Assembly: GCA_934047225.1 (NCBI GenBank)
Contig: OW203989.1
Location: 2,517,977 to 2,581,976, forward strand
DNA length: 64,000 nt
Direction: 5' to 3'
Source of the DNA: Ypsolopha sequella
Taxonomy: Eukaryota > Arthropoda > Insecta > Lepidoptera > Ypsolophidae
This document shows, piece after piece, positions 31,375 through 41,578 of the stretch. The notes under the pieces are model-generated. The model saw only the letters and a program-made list of their open reading frames with translations, was not told where the DNA came from and made no database searches. Position numbers and translations under genes: made by a program. How positions within the stretch are numbered: the stretch's first letter is position 1; every line of letters starts with the position of its first letter.

Positions 31375-31605
31375 AGCAAGCGCTACGACGCCATAGGTCC
31401 TTTTCCCGCGTTGTAGACTTTGACCGTCACGACCATTAATCCGGAGGTCACAGGTTCAAATCCTATAGGTATATTTGTGCCCAAAATACAGCAATAGTGC
31501 CCATAAACCATCGCGCTGGGGCGTATAATCATTGGTGAAAGTTACAGTCTATATTTGGAAACACTTCTGACACCCTCAAGGGGATTCATGTCTTGACGAT
31601 ATAAG
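31375..31605 (+). mobile_element. tRNA-derived SINE
   Basis: The B-box-like cacaggttcaaatcctat near 31449, then a body (tatatttgtgcccaaaatac) and the tail acaccctcaaggggattcat. Plus orientation. Confidence 0.65.
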
Positions 31606-31849
31606 TATTTATAATTATATATTATATATTCTCATAAAACACTTAGTCACAATTATTTCCAGATATATTATTAAGTTCCACTGATACCGACAAGAAGACG
31701 AAATATATCTGGAAATAATTGCAACAAAGTGTTTTTATAAGAATATGTAATGTAAACTAACTAAAAAAGAAATAAGTTTTTCTTAATATTCATTTTTTTA
31801 ATTTTACATTAGCTATTTGCAATAAATATTATCATGAATCAGGCTCCAC

Positions 31850-32240
31850 CTAGTCTAGTCTGAGGACCGCGAGTAATCTCCATCTCCATCTATCAGCCTA
31901 TAGTTCGTCCACTGGACATAAGCCTTTCCAGGACTTTGCCACTCCCGGCGGTCATCCTGGAAGAATTGCCCATACTCACACACGCTGGGCAGGCGGGTTG
32001 ATGAGCGCGGTGCCGGAACCCTCGCACCAGTGACGCCGCTGCCCGTCACCAGTCTGTTCCATATAAGGCCCGGCTATTAGGGATAGATATACCACCATCC
32101 ATCGGTCCCAGGTATGGTGGGCCTCCTGGTCTTTTGTCTGTGAGCTGTCCTCTTACTCTCCCCTGAATTACTTCGAGGGGGTCTCCAAGTAAGATGGTGA
32201 TACCTCCACAGTCGAACCCGGCATCAGCTCTACCACCTGT
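31850..32240 (-). mobile_element. 3' end of an RTE-like LINE, truncated
   Basis: Contains gttcgtccactggacataag, ccaggactttgccactcccg and ggcagcggcgtcactgg on the complement. It is nearly the same as 54365-54720 and begins like the window's last bases (63955-64000). Orientation is inferred from the usual 3' ...cagcagtggac... ending of lepidopteran RTE elements. Confidence 0.5.
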
Positions 32241-33504
32241 TAATTAATGTTTATTAGTAAGGTATATTTTAGTGTTAGATCTTGTTTTGGAATATTATAA
32301 CATGTACCTAAACTATATTATTCCTGTGTTTTTGAAAAATAAACTATTCTTATTCTTATATTCTTATTCGTATCACGATATCTTTATAAAGTTGGGGTAT
32401 AAAACCATAGTCTTTAGTTCAACACATGCTAACCAAATGGCAAAGACTGTATTGGCTTTTGTTTGATAGAGTCGATTATTGGATGGTTCATTGGCCCGTC
32501 TGAAGATTTTTATGAAAATTAACTGCGTTCAAAAAGTAAAACAAAGAAGTAAAATAATGTTTTCGATATATCATCCCATGACGCGTGATCGCTAATTTCA
32601 GAAACAAATGTAATTAAAAAAAAATTGAACTTTGCTCTAACTAATTAGTTAGATACTATAAAAAATATACTGATATTTCACGACAGCAGACGTGTCCATT
32701 GTCTTGGACGGGTAGTAGTTTACCTAATCAGCCGATTCACAAACCCGGCAAAATAAGCCACGCCCGGAACTGGTTTTTGTTTTGGCTATGTCATACTCTT
32801 AAGGGAATCATTGAGTTAGAACCCGCAGCCACGATAGGTATTTGATTTACTGAGGCAGTGGAGATCGGAAACTCAACCGTCGTCGTCGTTTGAGCAGATA
32901 AAGACCAATTTGACATAACACTGAACAACTACGCTAAGTGGAGGTTTCACAAGGAGGAATTTTATTCACAAGCTTTATTATTAAAAAAAAAACTTTACGT
33001 TTTAGGAAAAATCTGTTTGTTTCAGAGTGTAATAAAGTTTATTTATACAGGTTTTAATCCATAACTAATATGTATGGAATTTTGCTCAAGTAATCTTAAA
33101 CCTCGACATGACAACTTTTTTTAAGAGCAACCTTTGTTTTTTTTTCTCATTACTGGACTGACTTCAGATGATTCTGTTTCGCTTTTATATTCTAGGCAGA
33201 AATACTTTTTTTTTCACTTATAGTTTTGCTAAATTCTTCAAACCGCGAAGAATAAATTAGGGAACTTTGATGTTTTTGCGGGGCCTATCCTCAATGATAG
33301 CCTTAAGGCAACAAAATAAACACAATTGTAGTTGTAACCAGTTCGATCTTACTCCAGACGTTATCACCGGGTTATCAGTGGTCTGGACGATGCAGGCTCG
33401 ATCATAGGCGTGACCTCGATTTGGATCATTCATAGTGGTATTTCTATCTAAAAGCACATTTCAGTTGATATACCTATCGTCCGTGCAAATATCGTTGATG
33501 TTTC

Positions 33505-33810
33505 GTCCGTTACTCCAGGCGGAAAGACGCGCAGTGCGAGAGGGACGGAATTGGGGAAAATGCATGGACAAAAAGTCGGTTTTAAATTAGTACAAAATTA
33601 ACTAAAATAGCTATGAAAATTTTCATAACCAGTAATTTAGTTATTGTTAAAATCTATCTATCTATCTAATGCTATCTAAATTGGTCAGAATATAAAAAAA
33701 TGTATAAATTTAGACCTCATTTCACATATCGTTTCTATCGAGTAAAATTCCTCCAATCGCGTTTCTGATAGTCCAAAATCTAGAAAAAGGTCCCTAAATT
33801 ACATATACAA
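33505..33810 (-). repeat. Dispersed element, partner of 63430-63740
   Basis: gcgcagtgcgagagggacgg and the words cgatagaaac, gaaacgcgattgga and aatgaggtc (on the complement) recur in opposite orientation at 63430-63740. The family is unknown. Confidence 0.5.
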
Positions 33811-34037
33811 CTTCAATAAAACCGGCCAAGTGCGTGTTGGGCCCCGCGCAGTGTAGGGTTCCGTAGTTGCCCAGCACAATATGTACACTGAAAAAAAAAG
33901 TCCTTTATATATAACTGAACTTTTGTCTATACATTGCCGAGAAATTGTGACGAGCGAACTGCATGTACTACTCTACCGAACCTAGTTGGGTTATTTTAAT
34001 GATGTAATCTGCAACCGACCCTTTCTTGTAACGTTTT

Positions 34038-34560
34038 ACTCAATTGCCTAGCGTAATAAAATCAAAGTGTTCGTCTATTGCTTAGCCTATGTCATGTTAT
34101 AATTTGCAAATCAGTTAGGTAAATAGTAACCGAACTAGTCATCTGTAGGCAAACATGTGTCAGGTTACCATTTGCAAACCTGTTCAGTAAGTTAACCATC
34201 TTTATTATGTAACTAGTAACCGAATTGTTCGTCTAGAAATAGGCTTCTGTTATGTTATCATTTGCATAACCGTTCGGTAAGGAAACCATCATAATTATGT
34301 AACTAGTAACCGAACTGTTCGTCTAGACATAAGCTTCTGTTAGGTTATCATTTGTAAAACCGTTCGGTAAGTTGACCACCGTTATTATGTTACCAGTAAC
34401 CGAACTGTTCGTCTAGATATAAGCTTCTGCTATGTTGTTATTTGCAAAACTGTTCGGTAAGTTAACCACCATTATTTTGTAACTTGTAATTGAACTCTTC
34501 GTTTATACATAAGCTTCTGTTATGCTATTATTTGCAAAACTATTCGGTAAATTATATACC
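34038..34560. repeat. 90-bp tandem repeat, about six copies
   Basis: The word agtaaccgaac or close variants recurs at 34125, 34215, 34305, 34395 and 34485, exactly 90 bp apart, with a diverged first copy. Each unit has ttcgtctaga, ataagcttctg and gttcggtaag. All frames are broken by stops, so the array is not coding. Confidence 0.9.
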
Positions 34561-35950
34561 ATTATGTTTGCAACATACAGCTTAAGAGTTAAGTTATATT
34601 CAAATAAAAGATTAATCTATACAGGTGTATGCTTAATTACGTACTTCCTTCAAGGAGATCATTCTTTACCATGAGGGATACACAAAAATATATAAAAAAT
34701 ATTGTGCAAAAAATATACTTTCACAGATTATTTATTTAAATGTGTCATAAAATTTGTAAATTAGACATTAAAATACATATTTCAAATCATTAAAAAACGT
34801 AAAACCGTCGACAGCAGCTGATCAGAAGGTTGTACGTTACTTTTTTATAATTTAAAATGTTGAATTTTGTTGTATTTTAATCTCTAATGTAAGATATATG
34901 CGAGCTTGATAATTTAAATTTTTGTTAAAAACAAAATATCTGAAAAATATTTTTTGTTCAATTTTAATTTAATTTCAATTTTAATTTTTGTTCTCTGTTC
35001 GTGGTAAAGAATGGTCTCCTTGAAAATAGTACATAACGAAGTATACACCTGTATATTATATTAATTCTTCATTTGAATGTAACAAAACTCTTATGCAACA
35101 TATTGCAAACATAAAGGTTATTAATTATCAGGTAAACCTAAATGTCATTGCTTATATGCATACCAATTCAAAATAATAAAAATATTACAAAAATATATCT
35201 TTGACATACTCATGTTTGTATTTTTATTTTAAATTGGTAAATACATAAACAATCACATAATATGAGAAGAACTACATATAAAAAAATAAGCATATTTAAA
35301 ATAACATTTATTTTACAGCGTTCTAATTATACAAGACAAATATTGGTGTCTACATTCTGGATTAATTATTAATTGCCTTATCAACCATAAGGCAAGTAAT
35401 AATTATTAAGAAATGAAATCTCTACACCATCTCGATAACAAAATAGTCTAAATATATTTGGAATCTTTGAAGTATTTTAAATATTTTTATATGCATATGA
35501 AATATGTATGATAATAATGTTGAATCATAAACAGTGTCAGTAATTATCAGCACATATCGTGTTTAATACAAAACATTGAACACGATTAAATTATTATATT
35601 GATAACATAACGACTTAAAAAAACTCAAGAACTAATCAATCTTAATTACTCAAAATATAAAATAATTTTTCTTATTTATAATAATCAAACAAATTGTTCG
35701 TTGTTATAAACCTTATCAACAAAATAAAAAACAAGTTATACACAGCTGCCATCAATGCAATCTGGTAAAATACAACATATTATGTTAAAACAGTAAAATA
35801 CAACATTTATTATGTTTAAAATAACAGTTAAATACAAAATATTATGTTTTCTATGGCACAAAATTATTATAATACTCATGTTCAACCGTTTGCACTTGAT
35901 TTGCGCGCGACTATAAACTTTTCAAAGTAATCATTTGAAAATTAAGTAAG

Positions 35951-36469
35951 CTAGAGAATTATTATCCTGCTAAACCCTTTACAAATCGTAACATAACTTT
36001 TACCACTTGATGAAACATTAATATAACTTGCAATATATGATAATAAAGCATCATGTAAAGTATACACGGTACAATCAATTGCACGGTTTTCAACTTCAAA
36101 AAAAGTGATTATCAAAACATATCGCGTTTAATGTAGAACATTCAAAAATAGTTATATGATTATCATAAACAAAAATATTTTTGATGAACATAAAAGAAAT
36201 GTCTCCAAAATCTGATATGTCACGAACAAAGATTGATCCATTCTTGTACATGGTACCTTTTATTTTTGCCCATTGAATTTGACAAATGGAACAACCACAG
36301 GCTTCAGTTGAAGTGTCTGTATAACATCATTTAATTTGTCATTTGGAATTTAATTACCTTGGAATTTGGTAATGTAAATCTCAAGGCCCCATTGCCTTAA
36401 ATAATCAGCCAAAGGATCTGGCCAACTTTGTTCCTCCATCATTCGGGTGGATCTTTTGTTGTTTCCTTA
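35951..36469 (-). pseudogene. Broken SAM-like/conserved C-terminal-module gene inside the TIR element
   Basis: Three coding-like pieces follow each other on the minus strand. 36442-36358 encodes MMEEQSWPDPLADYLRQWGL then EIYITKFQ, resembling the first helices of a SAM domain. 36316-36096 encodes ACGCSICQIQWAKIKGTMYK then NGSIFVRDISDFG. 36095-35951 is joined to it only by one extra T in a 7-T run and encodes EVENRAIDCTVYTLHDALLS then VSSSGKSYVTICKGF. The first gap is 41 bp with GT-AG ends and matching phase, but it is too short for a normal intron. The C-terminal block resembles a module I associate with SAM/zinc-finger proteins of transposable origin in insects and fish. That recollection is not verified. 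The 75-residue frame just upstream (36694-36467) is unrecognised and may be unrelated. Confidence 0.45.
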
Positions 36470-37281
36470 AGAAGTTTCACGTAAACCATGAAGTATAACG
36501 ACACAAGTTAACACAATCACACAGGACGGTAAGAATGTCGTTAAAGGATTAAAAGTTTTTCTTTTCCAACAACAAAAGGCCATACAAAAATGAGCGTACC
36601 GGCGTCGACGTGGGTGCAAGTAAGACTGGCTGGTGCTGGTGGTTGGTTTTGGTTGCGTACGCGTCATGAGGTAGGGTGGAGCGCGGGGGTGCATTAGTTC
36701 GGTTATACATAAAAGAAGCAGTTCGTGTTTAGGTCACAAAACCTGTGGCTATATAAAGCACTATAGTGGGTTACGGTTTACAATTTCATTTTGATGTATT
36801 TTGTCAAACTGATGAATTTGTCGTGTACATGCAAACAAAATAAGCGATTTGTTACAAAACCTGGGTTACAAAGAGATCACCTATGTTAGTCAATATTTAT
36901 ATGAGTTTTTGCATTGGTTTACAGCATTGTTAGTTGTATGTCAGAGTTTTGCTTTTGCAACTCCTTGCAAATAATTTATCTTAATAAAGCCGAACGGTTC
37001 TTTTAAAAATAAGAAAACGTATTTTTTCCACGTTCATAAACCAATTCGTTTATTTGACTTATGTGAGCAATAACTCAATGTTTGCTTGAATAGAACCCTA
37101 CTAAAATTAACAAAACTAGTTTTGTAATTAATAAGTTAATCGCTTCTGCTAATTCAAATTAACTTTGATTATTGCTCGATTAACTTCGGTTATTTTCGAT
37201 TTAGCCGAAAGAGTTCGGTTATTTATTTTTTTCAGTGTAGACTTCTTCTCCAAGTACATTTTATAAGTTTGTCGACTAATA

Positions 37282-37406
37282 CAGATCGCGCCAAACTTCT
37301 AGTACGCTCGGAAGTTGCTTTTCTCAAGAACGGCCCATACATTTTCTTCCTGCTGATGCGAATCGCCCCGTGTTTAGAGGGGACTTAAAGTTTGGCGCGA
37401 TCTGTA
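37282..37406. repeat. Small foldback MITE, TIR ACAGATCGCGCCAAACTT
   Basis: acagatcgcgccaaactt at the left is mirrored by aagtttggcgcgatctgt at the right. About 125 bp, lying within the split GGCCAAG repeat. Confidence 0.8.
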
Positions 37407-38639
37407 CTCGTTAACTTGTAAAGCCTACTTAGCTGTGATAGTTTTCCTTTGAATTTCGTTTATGTTCGTTATACTGCCGTGATTTTTTTCACGTCTCCAA
37501 ATACAACCGTTTCGCTGGCAGGGGGGGGGGGGACACTTGACTCTAAAAAAAATTAACACTTTTAAACTTAATATTTCGCAAACAGAACCCTGGATCGAAA
37601 AATAGTCGTCTCACACCCCCAATATTTTTAAATTACCTATTCAACGACACCCCACACTAGGGGATAGACGAGAAAAAAAAATCATCCCCACTTTACGTGT
37701 AGGGGAGAAAAGGGGGGATTTTTCAAAATTTTACTGTACCACTTTATCGGCGTGATAAATATGTATACCCATGCCAAATTACAGCTTTCTAGTACTAATA
37801 GTCTCTAAGCTAAGCCGCGGACAGACAGACAGACAGACAGACGGACATGGCGAAACTATAAGGGTTCCTTGTTGTTGACTGCGGAACCCTAAAAAGTGTA
37901 AATTTTGATGAAAAAAAACATCATGAGTAAACCTGCAGCCCTAAAAAGCGTGTATTTGAAAGAAGATGGCTAGCGGCTCACCCATCCGTCACGTGACAAA
38001 TTTCGATTCAGTTGTGTGGTGTGGACACCGTGTGTGTGTATATCTTATGATTCATTAGGTAAGTCCACCCACACAACTAATCGAAGAGGAGATAGCCCTA
38101 CCCATAGAGTATATTGATCCATAGAGTATATTGAATACAGGTCTGATCCACCTGAAACTTCACATGTTGTGTAGTCTCTATCACCTACTGAACCTCCGAT
38201 ATGAATTCGGACTGAATATTAAATAAAAAACTTCGTTTTTGTTTCGGAGGACTTGAGGACTTTCGACCCAAAAACATTCAGCTACAGAGATAGCCCTACC
38301 TACAGGCATATGATATTACAACGCTACAAGGATCTGATTGCCCGTAGATGACAGTGACAGGGGGCGCAGATGTAAAACAAGGAGTATGGTAGCGGCGTTA
38401 GTTTCGATTTTGGACACAACTCGCGACATAAGATCGTTGTAGTACTGTATAGATAACGGAAAAGTTTCAAGTTGCAAAGAAGATATAGTGACTAGAATAG
38501 AAAAAGGAATGCTTCGGTGATTTGAACCAACAAACTAAAATTTAAAATTTGAACATGTAAAGAAGATGAATGAAAGTAGAGTGATGAAAGAAATTAATGG
38601 TATACCTTCGTCTTAGCGCACCATATAGAGCTCGACCAG

Positions 38640-39237
38640 TTGCAAAAGGCAATTACGATTTTCTTCACAGGCTAATGAATGATATTTCATTGGATTGCTA
38701 TTGGACCTGATAATATTCCCCCGTACGTTTTAAAAGCCCACTGCAAGCAGTTGTTAATTCCCTTTACTTTTATATTTAATATTATTCTTACTACAGGCAT
38801 GTATCCTACTTCACATTGGAAGCTTTCACGGGTGATACCATAGACTTAGTATATCCCATGGCCGAATGTAGGTACCTATATCCTGAGTCTATGGGTGATA
38901 CCTCAGAACAATAAATTGGTTACCTACCTATTGTTCTGAGGGCGATACCGATAGGTACCAAAGACAAGTAACGCATCATCAGTTTCTGACTATAGGCCAA
39001 TTGCAACTCTTTGTTCCAGCAAAAGCGTTTAAATCTATTGAGCACCGAAATTTACTCTCAGCTTCAGGTATCTCAGCGACTCGCAAAATAAGTTTAGAGT
39101 CATCGCTCGGTGATTACAAATTACTCACTCTCGTTGACGTCGTTTCTGGATACATGGACCAAAGAGAGCAAGTCGATGTCGCATACTCGGTCTTCAAAAA
39201 GGCATTCGACCTCGTTGATGATGATTGCAGATGAAGG
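38640..39237 (+). pseudogene. LINE reverse transcriptase fragment (jockey/CR1-like)
   Basis: The plus strand reads GPDNIPPYVLKAHCKQLL...FNIILTTGMYPTSHWK, then after a 120-bp insertion (about 38828-38955) SDYRPIATLC, and finally LLTLVDVVSGYMDQREQVDV...FKKAFDLVD. These are conserved RT blocks (P-G-P-P-L, YRPI, D-KKAFD) with several frameshifts. Non-functional. Confidence 0.7.
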
Positions 39238-39774
39238 GAGTGAAATCTGAAAAAAATTAAAAATGCTAAAAAATGTGCTGGCTAAACCTAATTTTTCATC
39301 TAAATACTGGAAGAAATGCTAAATTTAGCCATAAAAATGCTAAGCTGGCAGCACTCTAGTTAGCTTTGGTTTACGAAGGCTGCTATGATTTTGGTGTAAT
39401 AACATCGTAGCTGATGTTCTAACTTTACACGCGGATAATGTCATCCATTTTGTGTCAAACTCAGTATTATGGCATTGTCGTATTTGTCGTAGAGTGAGAG
39501 CAGCAATAAGCTTATAATAATACTGGAGAGCTTACTTTCTGCAACAAGGTCACGTCAAAAATTTGACCTCTAAATTTTTTACCTTTTAAGAGTAACAGAG
39601 ACAGCTACACCATGACACCATATCGCGATTCATGAGTAAAAGAGATAAAGACACATAAAGGTCGTTTATTTAAGCATGCGGCTCTCCGTAGTGTCAGAGA
39701 ATATAAAGCACTCTAGTTTGGTTAAAATTTTTTGAAAAGCACGCAGCATCAATCTCACGTAATTTTATTCCGCA

Positions 39775-39835
39775 GTCAGTAGCGCGCCTGCCATGTAAGC
39801 AGGAGGTCGCAGGTTCAAATGCTGGCCCAAGGAAT
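39775..39835 (+). other. tRNA-like sequence, probably a SINE head
   Basis: cagtcagtagcgcgcctgcc is followed by atgtaagcagg and ggtcgcaggttcaaatgc. It has an A box, a B box and an anticodon-arm-like stem (cctgc/gcagg, TGT in the loop), but the acceptor and D stems do not pair. Not called as a tRNA gene. Confidence 0.4.
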
Positions 39836-40199
39836 TTGTTTAACAAATATAATTTTGCTTTTAAATTTGTTTCTGATTGATTTCTAGTTGGTAATGCACT
39901 CTAATAATAATAATAAGAGTATTCAAAGCCATGGATTTTGCAATAAAAACATATAATCTAAAAATATTTTATTAAATTTATAATCAGTTTTATCTTATGA
40001 GCTCTGGGATATTTTTAATGGCATCATAATGAAAAATGCTCAATTTTGTTAGGTGCTTCGAAACACTATTGTATGGCTGTTGGAGCTGGGTGCATTTTGC
40101 CCACCGCGCTTTATTTTCTTTCTTTCTCCTAAAATTTTTTTTTCTCGATGTCTGTATACTTTTTCCTTTTTCGTTCTAAAATGCTCCGAAGTTAAGATA

Positions 40200-40865
40200 A
40201 GTTTCCTAAAGGCGTTTTCTTGTTGCTATAACGTATCTGGCACCGAGCTGTGGGGGCGCGCCGCTGACTGGGAGCGCACCTTCAAGATGCAGAAAAGAGC
40301 CGTCCACGAGATCGTGCAGGTGTCATCGCATCGCAGGTCAGCACGTCCCTCTTTACGGAATTAGGTATCCTCACGTTGCCGTTGATCATGATCCATCAGC
40401 CCCCCTATTGATTATCTTTAGTTGCCAACTGCACGAGGTGCCTATCATCAAAAACATAGCTAAAAACTGAAATTTCAAAATTGCCTTTAGTGGGTATTGA
40501 ACTATTAACAATCTGTGTCGTCACTTCAAGTGCGAAAATATCGTTAGGACATCGGAATTCGATAGTATATCTATGTTTTTGATGATAGACACCAAGTCCA
40601 GAAGGCAACTAGAGATACACAATAGGCCCACAGGTCACGGTATACATGCGTGAGAACATACACCTATATAAGAGGGGTGGTGATGTACTCAATGCACCCG
40701 AAACGCTCACAAACTTGTGTAATTAAGTCACAAACTAACGAAGACATCAAAAGCGTAACACATAATGGGCCCCAGGGTATATAACCGTCTCTCTTCACTC
40801 GTGACAAAAGCAAAAACAGTAAGCTCCTTTAAGGTGGTAAAACCAACACAATTTCATACGATTTT
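40200..40865 (+). pseudogene. LINE ORF C-terminal end, interrupted by a MITE
   Basis: SGTELWGRAADWERTFKMQK then RAVHEIVQV, and GILTLPL, are the C-terminal motifs of CR1/jockey-type ORF2 proteins. The frame is broken by the MITE at 40404-40626 and resumes afterwards with MGPRVYNRLSSLVTKAKTVS then SFKVV, the usual last residues. It may derive from the same element as 38640-39237. Confidence 0.65.
40404..40626. repeat. Foldback MITE nested in the LINE remnant
   Basis: Ends cctattgattatctttagtt and the inverse aactagagatacacaatagg, with inner arms sharing catcaaaaacatag. It splits the LINE C-terminal coding sequence, with CCC on both flanks. Confidence 0.8.
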
Positions 40866-41578
40866 ATAATTGGATACATGCCCTAATTACTTCAAAACAG
40901 ACTTCTCAAATATGGCTATAAAAATCAACAAAAAATCTAGTTTCCGCATATGCAATAATATTATTCGAATATTGTTTAATTATTACGCCATTAATAAATC
41001 AAAAGTAGTTAAAATTTGCAAGATTTTTGTGTGTATTGGTGAGACTTACGCACACATAGAAGTCCATGATAGGTCGTACAAATACGTTTCATTCATAAAA
41101 CTTTGTTCCGATTGTAGCACAAAATAATAACTTACAATATTGTTAAATTTATTAACGATATAAAAAACAAATCAATGTCTCAGGTAAAATTATTTCAAAT
41201 TAACTTCAATAAAAAAAAAACATTTCTTATTTTGTTATTACAAAAATCGACTACCATAATTCCTTAGAATGTATTTTTTTTATTTGTCACCGTACATTGT
41301 GTGAAGATGCGGAACGGTAGCGGCCATGTCAACATTGCATATTTATCACGTCAAGCGTTTTAAGTGCTAGCTTTTGACAGCAATTCACAACGCTAATCAG
41401 TCGCCATTGCATGAAGCGCTCGATCTGTGTTGAACACAATAATCAACAATGGCTGACGCTCAACTGATTTCTTTCTGCGTAAACAAACGTGAACGAAATA
41501 GATTTTTAGAGATTCAGTGTGATAAGTACAGCAATTCGTTATAAATAGAGAAAAGAAAGTTATTTGAATGCCACCACG

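Larger units (their letters stand above)
33886..37237. mobile_element. 3.35-kb TIR element carrying a 90-bp satellite and a broken gene
   Basis: The left end cactgaaaaaaaaagtcc and the complement of the right end cactgaaaaaaataaataac share 12 bp and are both flanked by TA. Within about 30-40 bp of each end comes a (t)aactgaac or aaccgaac word, repeated inside as accgaac/gttcggt. It contains six 90-bp repeats (34038-34560), an inverted pair (34560-34680 against 34990-35110) and a minus-strand gene remnant (35951-36469). The superfamily is unresolved. TA target use is suggestive only. Confidence 0.6.
33818..37893 (+). mobile_element. GGCCAAG repeat split by a 3.35-kb insertion
   Basis: The left part, aaaaccggccaagtgcgtgt...gggttccgtag, stops at 33885. 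The right part resumes after 37237 and ends with the family 3' block of gacagac repeats and gcggaaccctaaaaa. The inserted element and a small MITE (37282-37406) account for the interruption. Continuity is inferred from position. Confidence 0.5.

Noticed and set aside
33257..33457. 66-residue minus-strand frame (MLLDRNTTMNDPNRG...)
   Set aside because: Somewhat protein-like composition, but no splice sites, motif or neighbouring exons.
36467..36694. 75-residue frame with a hydrophobic C-terminal stretch
   Set aside because: Possibly transcribed from the TIR element, but no motif is recognised and the adjoining gene remnant is in another frame. Kept only as a note there.
39775..39835. tRNA-Thr (TGT) gene
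   Set aside because: The anticodon arm and A/B boxes are there, but the acceptor and D stems do not pair. More likely a tRNA-derived repeat.
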